From Bacillus sp. 123MFChir2 (GTDB lineage: Bacteria > Bacillota > Bacilli > Bacillales > Bacillaceae_G), in the NCBI RefSeq assembly GCF_000383235.1, contig NZ_KB910929.1, positions 1-64,000 on the forward strand: a stretch of DNA of 64,000 nucleotides. Reading direction: 5' to 3'. Both the position numbers and the translations under genes were made by a program. This document shows positions 23,337 through 33,601 of the stretch, piece by piece. How positions within the stretch are numbered: position 1 is the stretch's first letter; each line of letters starts with the position of its first letter. The notes beneath the pieces were generated by a model. That model ran no database searches. It saw nothing but the letters and a program-made list of their open reading frames with translations, and had not been told where the DNA came from.

Positions 23337-24407
23337 ATGGCATCACAGGAGTTTGATCGGTTACGTTCTCAAATTGATGAAATGAATTTACAAATTTTAA
23401 AATTATTAAATGACCGCGGTCGTCTCGTACAAGAAGTTGGCAAGTTAAAAGAAGGACAAGGTGTGAAACGGTTTGATCCAGTACGTGAACGCAAAATGCT
23501 CGATTTAATTGCGGAAAATAACGATGGACCATTTGAAACATCAACGCTTCAACATTTATTTAAACAAATTTTTAAAACAGGTTTAGAACTACAAGAAGAT
23601 GATCATCGTAAAGCTCTTCTTGTATCACGTAAGAAAAAGTCAGAAGATACGATTGTTGACATTAAAGGTGAAAAAATTGGTGACGGCAATGCGCATTTCA
23701 TTATGGGACCATGTGCAGTTGAAAGCTATGAGCAAGTTCGTCAAGTAGCTGCCGCAATGAAAGAACAAGGCTTAAAGCTGATGCGCGGCGGAGCATTTAA
23801 ACCGCGTACATCACCATATGATTTCCAAGGTCTTGGCGTTGAAGGGTTGAAGATTTTACGCCAAGTAGCAGATGAGTATGATTTAGCTGTTATTAGTGAA
23901 ATTTTAAATCCGAATGATATTGAAATGGCGCTTGATTATGTAGATGTTATTCAAATTGGTGCACGTAATATGCAAAACTTCGAGCTGTTAAAAGCGGCTG
24001 GTTCTGTGAAAAAACCGGTATTATTAAAACGAGGATTATCGGCAACAATTGAAGAGTTTATGCATGCGGCAGAATATATTATTGCACAAGGAAATGGCGA
24101 TATTATTTTATGCGAGCGGGGTATTCGTACGTATGAGAAAGCGACGCGAAATACGTTAGATATTTCTGCTGTACCAATTTTAAAGAAAGAAACGCATTTG
24201 CCAGTTGTTGTGGATGTAACACATTCAACAGGGCGTCGTGATTTATTGTTGCCAACTGCAAAAGCCGCAATGGCAATTGGTGCAGATGCGGTTATGGCAG
24301 AAGTACATCCAGATCCAGCTGTTGCACTTTCTGATTCAGCACAGCAAATGGACATTCCAGAGTTCAATGCATTTATGAGTGAATTAAAAGCATTTCGTAT
24401 GAGATAG
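23337..24407 (+). CDS. aroA: Bifunctional chorismate mutase / DAHP synthase
   Basis: 356 residues. Residues 1-90 are an AroH/AroQ-type chorismate mutase helix bundle ([25 protein letters not shown]). The rest is a KDO8P-type DAHP synthase with [53 protein letters not shown] and [10 protein letters not shown], which form the PEP, E4P and metal sites. It starts the shikimate pathway, and the mutase domain acts as the allosteric sensor for chorismate/prephenate. ATG at 23337 follows GAAAGAGGTGG; the upstream codons from 23283 have no site. Confidence 0.93.
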   Translation: MASQEFDRLRSQIDEMNLQILKLLNDRGRLVQEVGKLKEGQGVKRFDPVRERKMLDLIAENNDGPFETSTLQHLFKQIFKTGLELQEDDHRKALLVSRKKKSEDTIVDIKGEKIGDGNAHFIMGPCAVESYEQVRQVAAAMKEQGLKLMRGGAFKPRTSPYDFQGLGVEGLKILRQVADEYDLAVISEILNPNDIEMALDYVDVIQIGARNMQNFELLKAAGSVKKPVLLKRGLSATIEEFMHAAEYIIAQGNGDIILCERGIRTYEKATRNTLDISAVPILKKETHLPVVVDVTHSTGRRDLLLPTAKAAMAIGADAVMAEVHPDPAVALSDSAQQMDIPEFNAFMSELKAFRMR

Positions 24408-24408
24408 G

Positions 24409-24691
24409 GTGAAACTTTAATCAGTGGGGTTTTTTTCATCCCCCACTGATTATTAGCCCTCACCAATCGGGCTTTTATGGGCAGTTTATCTCCCACCTAA
24501 CTTCTTTAGAAAAGCGGAAGCGGCTCGCTCAGAATCGCAGGACGTTGGAGCCCCTGACAGAGAGGTGTTCTCTGCCTCGTCCGAGGGGGCGAAACGACCG
24601 GAGATTCTAGCCGCTGGAGAGCTGGACTTTGTTTTTGCTGAATTTTGAGGTGGGGGGTATTACTGCCCACGAATAGCGGGATAGATCAGGA
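24409..24691 (+). repeat. Dispersed repeat family B, copy 2 with nested insertion
   Basis: Begins two bases after the aroA stop with GTGAAACTTTAATCAGTGGG and ends CTGCCCACGAATAGCGGGAT. Stems: AATCAGTGGGG with CCCCCACTGATT, and TCCCACCT with AGGTGGG. The second stem is split by an extra 120-base module (24508-24630). From 24691 to the ccpA start there is only an AT-rich promoter region. Confidence 0.8.
24508..24630 (+). repeat. GC-rich hairpin module nested in repeat B2
   Basis: A GC-rich segment folding on itself: AGCGGCT...AGAATC on the left pairs with GATTCTAGCCGCT on the right, with inner stems rich in G and C. The B3 copy (33772) lacks it, while B6 (58743) keeps a TCTAGTCACTGGAATTGGAC remnant of its right end. 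It is therefore an optional module within family B. Confidence 0.6.
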
Positions 24692-24961
24692 TAAAGGCTT
24701 CAAAAATCTATGTAGCTGTGTGCTGCATAGATTTTTTTCTTAAAAATGGGTATTTTTCTATTAAAAATATGAAAATATAAGAAAAGGAACGAATTTTTTC
24801 GAAACTTTTGCGGGAAAATATTGTCTCAATCCTTAGTTGTGTCGTATCATTAGTGAAAGGGCTCGGAAGTGACATCTTTAAGTAGAGTGGATGTCTTTTT
24901 TTCATTCAAGTTAACTGATACATATTATATAGATGAATTTTATAAAGGAGTGTGTGAAAAG

Positions 24962-25960
24962 ATGAACGTAACAATATATGATGTAGCGCGCGAAGCGAAT
25001 GTCTCAATGGCAACAGTATCACGTGTTGTGAATGGCAACCCAAATGTAAAACCAACAACAAGAAAGAAAGTATTAGAGGCAATTGAGCACCTTGGTTATC
25101 GTCCAAATGCAGTAGCACGTGGATTAGCAAGTAAGAAAACAACGACAGTTGGGGTTATTATTCCAGATATTTCGAACACGTTTTATGCAGAACTAGCACG
25201 TGGTATTGAAGATATCGCAACAATGTACAAATATAATATTATTTTAAGTAACTCTGACCAAAACAAAGAGAAAGAATTCCATTTATTAAATACAATGCTT
25301 GGGAAACAAGTAGATGGTATCGTATTTATGGGAGAAGATATTACAGAGGCTCACGTAGAAGAATTTAAAAAATCTCCTGTACCAATCGTACTTGCGGCAT
25401 CGTTTGATGATCAAAATATTACACCATCTGTAAATATCGATTACACACAAGCAGCGTATGATGCGATGAAGCATTTCTTAGAGCAAGGTCATACAAGAGT
25501 TGGTTTCGTATCTGGACCTTACGTTGATAAAGCAGGCAGTGCGAAAAAATTACAAGGTTACAAGCGAGCATTAGAAGAAGCTGGCATTGCTTACGACGAA
25601 GAGCTTGTTGTGGATGGCGACTATACATACGATTCTGGTATGGAAGCGTTAGACAAACTATTGGAACTTGCTGAAAAACCAACAGCGGTATTTGTGTCTT
25701 CTGATGAAATGGCATTAGGTGTCATCCATGCAGCACAAGATAAAGGTTTAAACGTACCAAATGATCTAGAAGTACTTGGTTTTGACAATACGCGCCTTGC
25801 CCTTATGGTACGCCCGCAGCTTTCAACAGTTGTCCAACCAATGTATGACATCGGAGCAGTTGCAATGCGTTTATTAACAAAATACATGAACAAAGAAACG
25901 GTAGAAGATCATACAGTTATTTTACCGCACCGCATTCAGTTTAGAAATTCAACGAAGTAA
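24962..25960 (+). CDS. ccpA: Catabolite control protein A
   Basis: 332 residues of the LacI/GalR family. The helix-turn-helix [22 protein letters not shown] starts at residue 3, with hinge VARGLA and a periplasmic-binding-protein-like core ([57 protein letters not shown]). It is the global regulator of carbon catabolite repression, acting with HPr(Ser-P) on cre sites. Position after aroA matches B. subtilis. The ATG at 24962 follows AAAGGAGTG. Confidence 0.95.
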   Translation: MNVTIYDVAREANVSMATVSRVVNGNPNVKPTTRKKVLEAIEHLGYRPNAVARGLASKKTTTVGVIIPDISNTFYAELARGIEDIATMYKYNIILSNSDQNKEKEFHLLNTMLGKQVDGIVFMGEDITEAHVEEFKKSPVPIVLAASFDDQNITPSVNIDYTQAAYDAMKHFLEQGHTRVGFVSGPYVDKAGSAKKLQGYKRALEEAGIAYDEELVVDGDYTYDSGMEALDKLLELAEKPTAVFVSSDEMALGVIHAAQDKGLNVPNDLEVLGFDNTRLALMVRPQLSTVVQPMYDIGAVAMRLLTKYMNKETVEDHTVILPHRIQFRNSTK

Positions 25961-25967
25961 TAAGATG

Positions 25968-25999
25968 AAAACTCGTGGAAATATTACCACGAGTTTTTT
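25968..25999 (+). terminator. Terminator of ccpA
   Basis: AAACTCGTGG pairs with CCACGAGTTT around a 9-base loop, followed by TTTT. Confidence 0.8.
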
Positions 26000-26091
26000 T
26001 CTTTTGAACAGAGAGAGTTGTTTTGAAAGGGAAGTTTCACTTTACTACTATTTCTAATGTATAATGGTACTAAAGGCTATGTGAGGGGGAG

Positions 26092-26370
26092 ATGAAATTG
26101 ATCATTCTTTGGGGGATTACACTTTGCGTGACGGCTCTATTTGCTTATATGACATTAAAACAGAGTGGTATGAGACGCTTTATTCCTGGTAGTACTTTGG
26201 CAGGAATAGCCCTAATCACATATATTACTTCCATTTTTTTAGAAAGCGCTGGAGAACAAGTACATGAGAAATTTGTGTTTTTTTCTACTACATTATTTGT
26301 AGGCGCTATCATTATTTTACTTGTTGCAGGAATTATTTTGTTTATTCATACAAACTCAGAAACATTATAA
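26092..26370 (+). CDS. Small membrane protein, 92 aa
   Basis: Three hydrophobic helices (about residues 2-20, 33-50, 62-86) joined by short basic and acidic loops. No conserved domain recognised. ATG follows GTGAGGGGGA. It stands alone between the ccpA terminator and a bidirectional terminator shared with mscL. Confidence 0.6.
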   Translation: MKLIILWGITLCVTALFAYMTLKQSGMRRFIPGSTLAGIALITYITSIFLESAGEQVHEKFVFFSTTLFVGAIIILLVAGIILFIHTNSETL

Positions 26371-26371
26371 A

Positions 26372-26404
26372 AAAGAGAGCAGGCATACAATACCTGCTCT
26401 CTTT
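26372..26404. terminator. Bidirectional terminator between convergent genes
   Basis: AAAGAGAGCAGG pairs with CCTGCTCTCTTT; A-rich on the left and T-rich on the right, so it can serve the 92-aa gene and mscL. Confidence 0.8.
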
Positions 26405-26414
26405 ATCTATGTTA

Positions 26415-26813
26415 TTATGCATTATCTCGTGATGCATTTTGTTGTTTTAATAAATCGCGAATTTCTGTAAGAAGTATTTCTTCTTTTGATGGTGCTGGTA
26501 CTTCTTCTTTCTTTTCTTCTTCTTTTTTGAATGTTAGCTTATTAAATAGTTTAATAAATAAGAAGATAGAGAATGCGATGATGAAGAAGTCAACTACAGT
26601 TTGAATGAAGGCACCGTATTTTAAAGTATCTTTACCAAGCGGATAAGCTAGTTTTGAAAAATTAATGCCACCAAGTAATAATCCAAGTAATGGAATAATA
26701 ATATCATTTACTAATGAAGAAACAATTTTACCAAACGCGCCGCCAATTACAACCCCGACAGCTAAGTCCAAAACGTTTCCTTTCAAAGCGAACTTTTTAA
26801 ACTCGTTCCACAT
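26415..26813 (-). CDS. mscL: Large-conductance mechanosensitive channel MscL
   Basis: 132 residues. The N-terminal [20 protein letters not shown] and first helix ([21 protein letters not shown]) are the MscL pore-lining signature. A second helix ([16 protein letters not shown]) and a charged cytoplasmic helix with [15 protein letters not shown] follow. A homopentamer that opens under osmotic downshock. Full length, with a clear promoter-side gap holding repeat A6. Confidence 0.95.
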   Translation of the reverse strand: MWNEFKKFALKGNVLDLAVGVVIGGAFGKIVSSLVNDIIIPLLGLLLGGINFSKLAYPLGKDTLKYGAFIQTVVDFFIIAFSIFLFIKLFNKLTFKKEEEKKEEVPAPSKEEILLTEIRDLLKQQNASRDNA

Positions 26814-26968
26814 CTATAATTCCACCCTTTCCACGATTCACTATGAAGTTTATAATTCCTATCAACATATTCTATACAAAGTTTAGATAGAAATAAAGGG
26901 CAGAAGAGAATGAAAATAAATTCGGAAAACTAAACGAGTTTTCCTTTTTTGTTGTTATTTTCCAATAA

Positions 26969-27172
26969 TATATAAATACAAGTTGACTTTTTAACATATA
27001 AGTCGCTGCTATGCAGAACAAAACATGGCCGCTGCTTGCTTTCTACCTTTGTTTTAAACTTTGCACGTGGCAGGAAAAGGACCTGACCGCTTCTATGCAT
27101 GGCCAGTTGCTCTCGCCCACCGAAAAAGAAAAGGGTTTTTATATTAGTTTTTTAATTCGCATATATATATAA
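26969..27172 (-). repeat. Dispersed repeat family A, copy 6 (full length)
   Basis: About 200 bases. Left end TATATAAATACAAGTTGACT, right end AT-rich with GCATATATATAT. Minus strand core: GGTGGGCGAGAGCAACTGGC, GCGGTCAGGTCC, CCACGTGCAAAG, TTTAAAACAAAGG. One of the two longest copies. It fills most of the 396-base gap between mscL and the hydrolase genes. Confidence 0.8.
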
Positions 27173-27209
27173 CAAAATAGATTCCAAGATGTACTTAGTG
27201 ATTCCTTTT

Positions 27210-28091
27210 TCATAAGCGAAGAAACTTCTTAATAGCTAGCGCATATGCTTCTGTTTCTTCAATATCTGGAAAATGAGCGCTATGCTCAAAGAATACAAAG
27301 GAAGCGTTCGGCATATTGTTAGCGAGCCCTTTCGCCATTTCTGCTCCTGTATTCCGGTCATGTTTTCCGACGAGGAAAAGGGATGGAATAGTAATTTCGG
27401 ATGTACGCTCTTTCAAAGGAATAGCAGGCGGAGATTGGGATAAGACTTTCGCCATCACACCTGGATTTGTTAATCCGCTTTCTTCCCAAAGTGAACGATT
27501 ATGTTTTGCGTATTGTTCATTATGAAAAAGTAGGCAATCGACTGTTGTTGTATCAACAATACTCCACACCATATCGTATTTTTCCTTTAAAGATATCGGG
27601 ATTTGTTGAATATGCTGAATCTGTTGTTTCATGTCTTGATGGGCAATCTTTTCAAATCCAGTAAGCTGAATATGATACGTATGTTCATAGTCACCGGAAG
27701 AAGGAGCTTGTAGAAGTAATGTTTCGACTCGATTTGGATAAGTTAACGCATATTCTAGACTAAGTTGTCCGCCAAAAGAATAACCAAGTAGATGGAATTT
27801 TGGAATCTGTAATGTCGCCCTTAGTTTTTCTAGATCATCGACTAGAATACCGATAGAGTAATCTTTTTCATTTTCGGGAGCATCAGAACGCCCGCACCCG
27901 CGTTGTTCATAATAAATGACAGTCGCAAATTCTTCTAGTTTTGGACCAATTGTTCGTTCAAATGTATAATGGTTTCCGCCTGGACCACCGTGAACGACGA
28001 CAATTGGTATTGTTTTATGTCCTGCACCGGCAATTTTACACCAATGGCGTATGCAATTCACTGTTATGTAAGTCGTTCCATTTTGCAGCAT
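27210..28091 (-). CDS. Proline iminopeptidase-type alpha/beta hydrolase
   Basis: 293 residues. VVHGGPGGNHYTFE is the oxyanion region of prolyl iminopeptidases, YYEQRGCGRSD follows, LGYSFGGQLSLEYAL holds the nucleophile Ser (GYSFG), VGKHDRNTGA the Asp and EHSAHFPDIEE the His. It should cleave N-terminal residues from short peptides or act on small amides and esters. Start overlaps the upstream hydrolase stop by one base (TAATG), so the pair is coupled. Exact substrate unknown. Confidence 0.83.
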   Translation of the reverse strand: MLQNGTTYITVNCIRHWCKIAGAGHKTIPIVVVHGGPGGNHYTFERTIGPKLEEFATVIYYEQRGCGRSDAPENEKDYSIGILVDDLEKLRATLQIPKFHLLGYSFGGQLSLEYALTYPNRVETLLLQAPSSGDYEHTYHIQLTGFEKIAHQDMKQQIQHIQQIPISLKEKYDMVWSIVDTTTVDCLLFHNEQYAKHNRSLWEESGLTNPGVMAKVLSQSPPAIPLKERTSEITIPSLFLVGKHDRNTGAEMAKGLANNMPNASFVFFEHSAHFPDIEETEAYALAIKKFLRL

Positions 28092-28948
28092 TATAAATGT
28101 TCACTGCCTTCCTTCAAAGAATGATAGAATGTTGTAATCACAGATGCAAATTTCTTTTCCTCTTCTAAAAATGGATAATGATTGCTGTTTTCGAAAGGAA
28201 TGAACGAAGAACCTTGTATACCTTGGTGTATTTGTAATGAGGAGGCAATTGGGCATTGCACATCGTGTTTTCCACAAATGATTAACGTTTTTGTTGTTAT
28301 GTTAGTAAGTTGTTCGCTTACATCAAAGCTGCGAAATTCTTTGGCAAAATAGTTCATACGGCTTGTGGCCATCGTTTTATAGATTGCTTTTGAGAAGTAT
28401 GTTTCATATTGCTCTGGCTTGTATAAGGATAACTTTGTACGCTCGGTTGATAAAGTAATTCTTTCTTCTTTTGTAAGCTGCGGCAATTTCAAATCTTCAA
28501 TAAGCTGCTGCATATAGGAAAACTGCGGATGTTCTAGATGATAAATGCAGTCTTTTGTTTTTGTATAATCACTAGCAGCAGCGCCAATGACTACTAACGA
28601 TTGTAAGGACTTTGGATAATTTATAGCATATAAAAGTCCAAGCATGCCGCCAGTAGAATGCCCTGCAAAATGCCATGACGAAATGTGCAGTGCTTCTCGA
28701 ATTGCTTCTAAATCTTGAATTGTTTCTTTCATACTTAATTCATCTTCTTCAGAAGCAGTTACTGAATTTCCTGCATCTTTTAAGTTAATTAATATAACTT
28801 TATATAAAGATGTGAAGCTATTGGCAAAATAATCGCCCGTCTCATTGAATTGTGAGTAAAGGTGTGTAATGCAAATCGGCTCTCCGTGTCCTTTTGTAAA
28901 TAGTTCAAAAGTTCCACGGTCTGTATGGATAAATTGTTGTTTCCACAT
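28091..28948 (-). CDS. Alpha/beta hydrolase
   Basis: 285 residues. FAGHSTGGMLGLLYA holds the nucleophile Ser (GHSTG), ICGKHDVQCPIASS the Asp and FENSNHYPFLEE the His of the triad. ITHLYSQFNETGDYF replaces the usual HG oxyanion motif. The ATG at 28948 follows AAAGGAGATACG; the frame is open to 29020, but that stretch has no site. Forms an operon with the prolyl iminopeptidase-like gene; the two may be an old duplication. Confidence 0.78.
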   Translation of the reverse strand: MWKQQFIHTDRGTFELFTKGHGEPICITHLYSQFNETGDYFANSFTSLYKVILINLKDAGNSVTASEEDELSMKETIQDLEAIREALHISSWHFAGHSTGGMLGLLYAINYPKSLQSLVVIGAAASDYTKTKDCIYHLEHPQFSYMQQLIEDLKLPQLTKEERITLSTERTKLSLYKPEQYETYFSKAIYKTMATSRMNYFAKEFRSFDVSEQLTNITTKTLIICGKHDVQCPIASSLQIHQGIQGSSFIPFENSNHYPFLEEEKKFASVITTFYHSLKEGSEHL

Positions 28949-29018
28949 AAGCGTATCTCCTTTGTATATAAAGTAAAACTGAGATCTTACTGGACGTAAA
29001 TGCGGGATAAAATTCAAC

Positions 29019-29163
29019 ATAAAAGACAGCTACGCAGACAAAACATGCCATCTACTTGCTTGTTCTTTTTGTTTTAAACACGGCAAGTGGAAGAAAAAGG
29101 CCCTGACCGCTACTACACACGGCCAGATGCTCTTGTCCCCCTTAAAAAGAAAGAGGTTTTTAT
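29019..29163 (-). repeat. Dispersed repeat family A, copy 7, next to a family B remnant
   Basis: Minus-strand core: GACAAGAGCATCTGGCCGTG, GCGGTCAGGGCC, CCACTTGCCGTG, TTTAAAACAAAAAG. Just to its left (28990-29012) TTACTGGACGTAAATGCGGG matches the end of family B, so the two elements abut here. Confidence 0.7.
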
Positions 29164-29165
29164 CT

Positions 29166-30332
29166 TTAATACAAAACCTTTTTCATATTATTCCGAATTA
29201 TCTCCAGACACTTCGCTACAGTTAATTCGTTTTTCTCTTCTATTTCTTGTTTGCGTGGAATCGGGTTATACATGTCGCCCTGGTCTTCCCATGTGAGCGG
29301 GAGATCTGTCTTAGCTTGTCCTTTCCAAGCTTCAATCCATTCTGGTGGGAGATGCCCTGAGATGTTTTGGATGTTGTTCATTTCGAGCCAAATGAGTGCC
29401 CAAGCTCTTGGAACGACGCGCCAAATATCATAGCCGCCGCCACCGACTGCAATCCAGCGGCCGTTGCAATATTTATGGGCAATTTCATGAGCGATCTTCG
29501 GAATTTCACGGTAAATTTGTATTGTTGAACAAAGGTGTGTGAGAGGATCGTAATAATGAGCATCAGCTCCGTTTTGCGTTAAAATAATATCTGGTTTGAA
29601 ATAGTCAGCGACTTCCCTGATAACGGTCCGATATGCATGTAGAAATGAATCATCTTCTGTAAAGGCATCGAGAGGAACGTTAAAAGAATAGCTGTATCCA
29701 TTGCCTTGTCCACGCTCATTTACGGCCCCTGTTCCTGGAAATAAATAACGGCCTGTTTCATGCAATGAAATTGTACATACGTTAGGATCGTCATAAAAGG
29801 ACCACTGCACGCCATCACCGTGATGAGCGTCTGTATCGATGTATAAAACACGAAGACCGTATTTTTGTTGTATATATTTAATGGCAATCGAGCTGTCATT
29901 ATAAATACAAAATCCAGAGGCTTTCCCGCGAAAGCCATGATGTAATCCGCCGCCGAGATTGAGAGCATGTTCTGCTTTTCCTTCAAGAATGGCATCGACC
30001 GCAGTTAAGGTGCCGCCAACGAGAAGGGCACTTGCTTCATGCATGTTTGGAAATATGGGTGTATCGTCTGTTCCAAGCCCATAGGATATGGCAAGTGATT
30101 GTTCTAATGTTCCTTTTCCAGCACGTTTTACTGCATTTATGTACTCTTCTGTATGAATCAAAGCAATTTCTTCATCCGTTGCCATTCGTGGTGGAATAAC
30201 TTGTGAAGGGTGGATAAAGCCTCCTTTTTGCAGCAAATCATAGGTCAGTTTTACCCGAAGCTGATTGAAAGGATGATCAGGGCTAAAGGAATAGCCCTGA
30301 TAATCTTCTGAGTAAATGAATACATTTTTCAT
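29166..30332 (-). CDS. acuC: Acetoin utilization deacetylase AcuC
   Basis: 388 residues of the class I histone deacetylase fold. GGGLHHGFRGKASGFCIYND, DTDAHHGDGVQ (metal Asp/His) and LTQNGADAHYYDPL are the zinc-site motifs, with GGGGYD near the end. In B. subtilis AcuC deacetylates and reactivates acetyl-CoA synthetase. The ATG at 30332 overlaps the acuB stop by 4 bases; a longer frame to 30359 has no role. Last gene of acuABC. Confidence 0.93.
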   Translation of the reverse strand: MKNVFIYSEDYQGYSFSPDHPFNQLRVKLTYDLLQKGGFIHPSQVIPPRMATDEEIALIHTEEYINAVKRAGKGTLEQSLAISYGLGTDDTPIFPNMHEASALLVGGTLTAVDAILEGKAEHALNLGGGLHHGFRGKASGFCIYNDSSIAIKYIQQKYGLRVLYIDTDAHHGDGVQWSFYDDPNVCTISLHETGRYLFPGTGAVNERGQGNGYSYSFNVPLDAFTEDDSFLHAYRTVIREVADYFKPDIILTQNGADAHYYDPLTHLCSTIQIYREIPKIAHEIAHKYCNGRWIAVGGGGYDIWRVVPRAWALIWLEMNNIQNISGHLPPEWIEAWKGQAKTDLPLTWEDQGDMYNPIPRKQEIEEKNELTVAKCLEIIRNNMKKVLY

Positions 30333-30973
30333 GATTCCATCCCCGCAATATTTGGCCATAAAACATGGTAGCCTTTTTGTTCTAACTCTTCAATTGCTTT
30401 AAGAGGATTCATTGTTTGAATACGGAAAACAAGAACTTTGTCGCTCTCTTCTTTTGCTGGATAGACGAGAACGCTCACAATGTTAATTTTCAATTCGCTG
30501 AAAACAGCAACAACTTTTCCGAGAATACCAGGTTCATTTTTCACTTGAATTTCAATTTGTGAACTTGGTTGATGAGCACCTGTTAGTTTGACAAGTGTAT
30601 GTAATACTGTTGATTCCGAAATAATGCCGACAAGCTTACCGCTTTTTGTGACAGGAAGACAACCAATTTTATTTTCAAAAAATAACGTGGCAATTTCTTC
30701 AACGAAATCAAGAGGATGACATGTCATAACGGGATGCTTCATAATACGTTCAATCGGCTCTTGAAGAGCATCCCTTGAAACGTGTTCATCAAGAATGGAC
30801 GGACTTGCATCGCGAACGTCACGGTCGGAAATAATGCCGACAACTTCGTATTGTTCATTTACAACTGGAATGTGCCGAATACTATGTGCTGCTAATGTTC
30901 TTAAAGCTGTTTCAATCGTGTCGGTTGGGCGCAGCGTTGTTACATTTTGATTCATGATTTCTTCAACGATCAT
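30329..30973 (-). CDS. acuB: Acetoin utilization protein AcuB (CBS-CBS-ACT)
   Basis: 214 residues: two CBS repeats (residues about 1-60 and 70-130, with HIPVVNEQYEVVGIISDRD and CLPVTKSGKLVGIISES) and a C-terminal ACT domain (EIQVKNEPGILGKVVAVFSELKINI). Probably senses adenine nucleotides or an amino acid and tunes the acetyltransferase/deacetylase pair. Overlaps acuC by 4 bases and lies 15 bases after acuA. Confidence 0.92.
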   Translation of the reverse strand: MIVEEIMNQNVTTLRPTDTIETALRTLAAHSIRHIPVVNEQYEVVGIISDRDVRDASPSILDEHVSRDALQEPIERIMKHPVMTCHPLDFVEEIATLFFENKIGCLPVTKSGKLVGIISESTVLHTLVKLTGAHQPSSQIEIQVKNEPGILGKVVAVFSELKINIVSVLVYPAKEESDKVLVFRIQTMNPLKAIEELEQKGYHVLWPNIAGMES

Positions 30974-30988
30974 GATGTAATCCCCCTT

Positions 30989-31621
30989 TTAGTACATGAA
31001 ACGATTTTGGAAGCGTAAGCGGTCAAATTGTTGGATAGATGATGTATCAACTCGTTTTCCAATGCGGACCATTAAGCAGTTTGCTGGATGTGAACAAATT
31101 TCTGGATCATCTGTGGCCATCCATTCCAGCCCACCAGCATTCATCATTTTCTCCATTACTTTTCGATATTCCCAGACATTGAGTCCGGTTTGTTTTAAAT
31201 CCCAGTGCCAGTAATATTCAGTTGTTAAAATAATGTAGTCTTCCATATGATCATCCATCATAGAAACTTCTAATAAGTTCTTTCCAACAGCACAGCCGCG
31301 AAAATCAGGGGCAACTTCAATTGCGCCAAGCTCAATTAAATTGTTCATTTTTCCTTCAGACCATCGTTCAAGAGGGTCTGGGTATAAATATGTTGCATAG
31401 CCAACAATTGTATGTTCATGACGAGCAATAATAATTCGAGCTTCTGGTAGTTTAGAAATCTCGACAATTGCTTTATATTGCTGAGCCGCAGGTCGAAAGG
31501 CAACTAAATCAGGATGAAACTCATATGTTTCTAAATTATGCGTCTGGACAGGGCCTTCAATAATTAAGGTTCCTTTTGGTGCTTTTAAATTTCTTACATT
31601 GTAAACTTTACTATGAATCAA
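30989..31621 (-). CDS. acuA: Protein acetyltransferase AcuA
   Basis: 210 residues, GNAT fold (IIIARHEHTIVGYATYLYP, IELGAIEVAPDFRGCAVGKNLLEVS). AcuA acetylates the active-site Lys of acetyl-CoA synthetase and switches it off, opposed by AcuC. The frame is open from a GTG at 31636, but that codon lies inside the AAGGTGG site. The TTG at 31621 is about 9 bases after it and gives the length of B. subtilis AcuA, so I chose it. Divergent from its target gene acsA. Confidence 0.9.
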   Translation of the reverse strand: MIHSKVYNVRNLKAPKGTLIIEGPVQTHNLETYEFHPDLVAFRPAAQQYKAIVEISKLPEARIIIARHEHTIVGYATYLYPDPLERWSEGKMNNLIELGAIEVAPDFRGCAVGKNLLEVSMMDDHMEDYIILTTEYYWHWDLKQTGLNVWEYRKVMEKMMNAGGLEWMATDDPEICSHPANCLMVRIGKRVDTSSIQQFDRLRFQNRFMY

Positions 31622-31805
31622 TTTTAGGCTCACCACCTTCAGAACTTTGTGAATCTACTATCTATTTTATACTACTGTACTCAGTATGCGATGTGAATCG
31701 AAATTTGTCAGTAAAAATTTGTCTGAAATTCTTAAAAAATACTGAAAATTATAAAATATATATTTATAATAGATTTATATGGTACATAGAAGGGGGATGT
31801 AAAGA

Positions 31806-33524
31806 ATGAAAGTAGAAACACTTCCAGTTATTCAAGGGGAAAATAATTTGTTAAATTATGATGAAATATATCAAAATTTTAATTGGGAAGAGGTTAATCA
31901 AAATTTTTCTTGGCATGAAACTGGGCGAGTAAATATGGCTTATGAGGCCATTGATCGACATGCCCAATCCCACCGTAAAAATAAAGTAGCATTGTATTAT
32001 CAAGATGGTGCGAGAAAAGAGAAATATACGTTTAAAGAAATGAAAGAATTGTCGAATAAAGCAGGAAATGTTTTGAAAAATTATGGGGATGTCGAAAAAG
32101 GCGATCGGGTCTTTATTTTTATGCCTCGTTCACCGGAATTGTATTTTACTTTACTTGGTGCCACAAAGCTTGGAGCAATCGTTGGCCCATTATTTGAAGC
32201 TTTCATGGAAGCGGCTGTATGTGACCGCCTGGTGGATAGTGAAGCAAAGGTGCTTGTAACAACACCAGAATTGTTAGCACGTATACCTTTTAATGATTTA
32301 CCAGCATTAAAAACAGTATTTGTTGTTGGAGAAGGTGTAGAAGATGGCGGTAAGGTTGTAGCATTTAATCCACTTTTTGAACAAGCCTCTAATAAGCTGA
32401 AAATGGAATGGCTTGGAAGAGAAGATGGGCTCATTTTACATTATACATCTGGCTCAACAGGGAAACCAAAAGGTGTGCTGCATGTTCAAAATGCAATGGT
32501 GCAGCATTATCAAACAGCAAAATGGGTGCTCGATTTAAAAGAAGATGATGTGTATTGGTGCACAGCAGATCCAGGCTGGGTAACAGGAACATCCTATGGT
32601 ATTTTTGCGCCTTGGTTAGTTGGAGCTTCTAACGTCGTGTTAGGCGGACGCTTTAGCCCGGATGCTTGGTATGAAACGCTTCAAGATTACGGTGTAACAG
32701 TTTGGTATAGCGCTCCGACAGCATTTCGTATGTTAATGGGTGCTGGTGACGATACGCTAAAAAAATATGATTTATCAGCTCTTCGTCATATTTTAAGTGT
32801 TGGGGAACCGTTAAACCCAGAAGTAATTCGCTGGGCGATGAAAGTGTTCCATCTTCGTATTCATGATACGTGGTGGATGACGGAAACAGGCGGACAAGTT
32901 ATCTGTAACTACCCTTGTATGGAAATTCGTCCAGGATCAATGGGAAAACCAATTCCTGGCGTGAAGGCAGCGATCGTTGATAATGAAGGGAATGAATTGC
33001 CGCCATACACAATGGGGAACTTAGCAATTGGAAAAGGATGGCCATCGATGATGCGTGCTGTTTGGAATAACCCGCAAAAATATGAGTCTTATTTTATGCC
33101 AGGAGACTGGTATGTGTCAGGTGACTCGGCATATATGGATGAAGATGGCTACTTCTGGTTCCAAGGGCGTATTGACGATGTGATTATGACGTCTGGTGAA
33201 CGTGTTGGTCCGTTTGAAGTAGAAAGTAAATTAATTGAGCATACAGCAGTTGCAGAAGCTGGTGTTATCGGGATTCCAGATCCTGTACGCGGAGAAATTA
33301 TTAAAGCGTTCATTGCACTGCGCGCAGGTTATGAGCCATCTGAAGAACTAAAAGAAGATATTCGTCAATTTGTGAAAAAAGGACTAGCTGCTCATGCAGC
33401 GCCGAGACAAATTGAATTCCGTGATAAATTACCGAAAACGAGAAGCGGTAAAATTATGCGCCGTGTATTAAAGGCATGGGAGTTAAACTTACCAACAGGA
33501 GACTTGTCTACGATGGAAGATTAA
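31806..33524 (+). CDS. acsA: Acetyl-CoA synthetase AcsA
   Basis: 572 residues. LHYTSGSTGKPKGVLH is the AMP-binding P-loop, DTWWMTETGG and the YVSGDSAYMDEDGYFWFQGR region are standard, and PKTRSGKIMRR contains the Lys that AcuA acetylates. Converts acetate, ATP and CoA to acetyl-CoA. Divergent from acuABC with a 184-base shared regulatory gap. I looked for a clean cre site in that gap and did not find one. Confidence 0.94.
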   Translation: MKVETLPVIQGENNLLNYDEIYQNFNWEEVNQNFSWHETGRVNMAYEAIDRHAQSHRKNKVALYYQDGARKEKYTFKEMKELSNKAGNVLKNYGDVEKGDRVFIFMPRSPELYFTLLGATKLGAIVGPLFEAFMEAAVCDRLVDSEAKVLVTTPELLARIPFNDLPALKTVFVVGEGVEDGGKVVAFNPLFEQASNKLKMEWLGREDGLILHYTSGSTGKPKGVLHVQNAMVQHYQTAKWVLDLKEDDVYWCTADPGWVTGTSYGIFAPWLVGASNVVLGGRFSPDAWYETLQDYGVTVWYSAPTAFRMLMGAGDDTLKKYDLSALRHILSVGEPLNPEVIRWAMKVFHLRIHDTWWMTETGGQVICNYPCMEIRPGSMGKPIPGVKAAIVDNEGNELPPYTMGNLAIGKGWPSMMRAVWNNPQKYESYFMPGDWYVSGDSAYMDEDGYFWFQGRIDDVIMTSGERVGPFEVESKLIEHTAVAEAGVIGIPDPVRGEIIKAFIALRAGYEPSEELKEDIRQFVKKGLAAHAAPRQIEFRDKLPKTRSGKIMRRVLKAWELNLPTGDLSTMED

Positions 33525-33567
33525 ACAAGAAAGGTCTGAACATTCTTCGTTCAGGCCTTTCTTGTTT
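33523..33567 (+). terminator. Terminator of acsA
   Basis: An almost perfect 19-bp stem (33523-33541 with 33549-33567), starting inside the acsA stop codon. The tail is TTTCTTGTTT rather than a pure T-run. Confidence 0.7.
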
Positions 33568-33601
33568 AGCGTATAATGAAATTATGCAGCGTTACAGATA
33601 A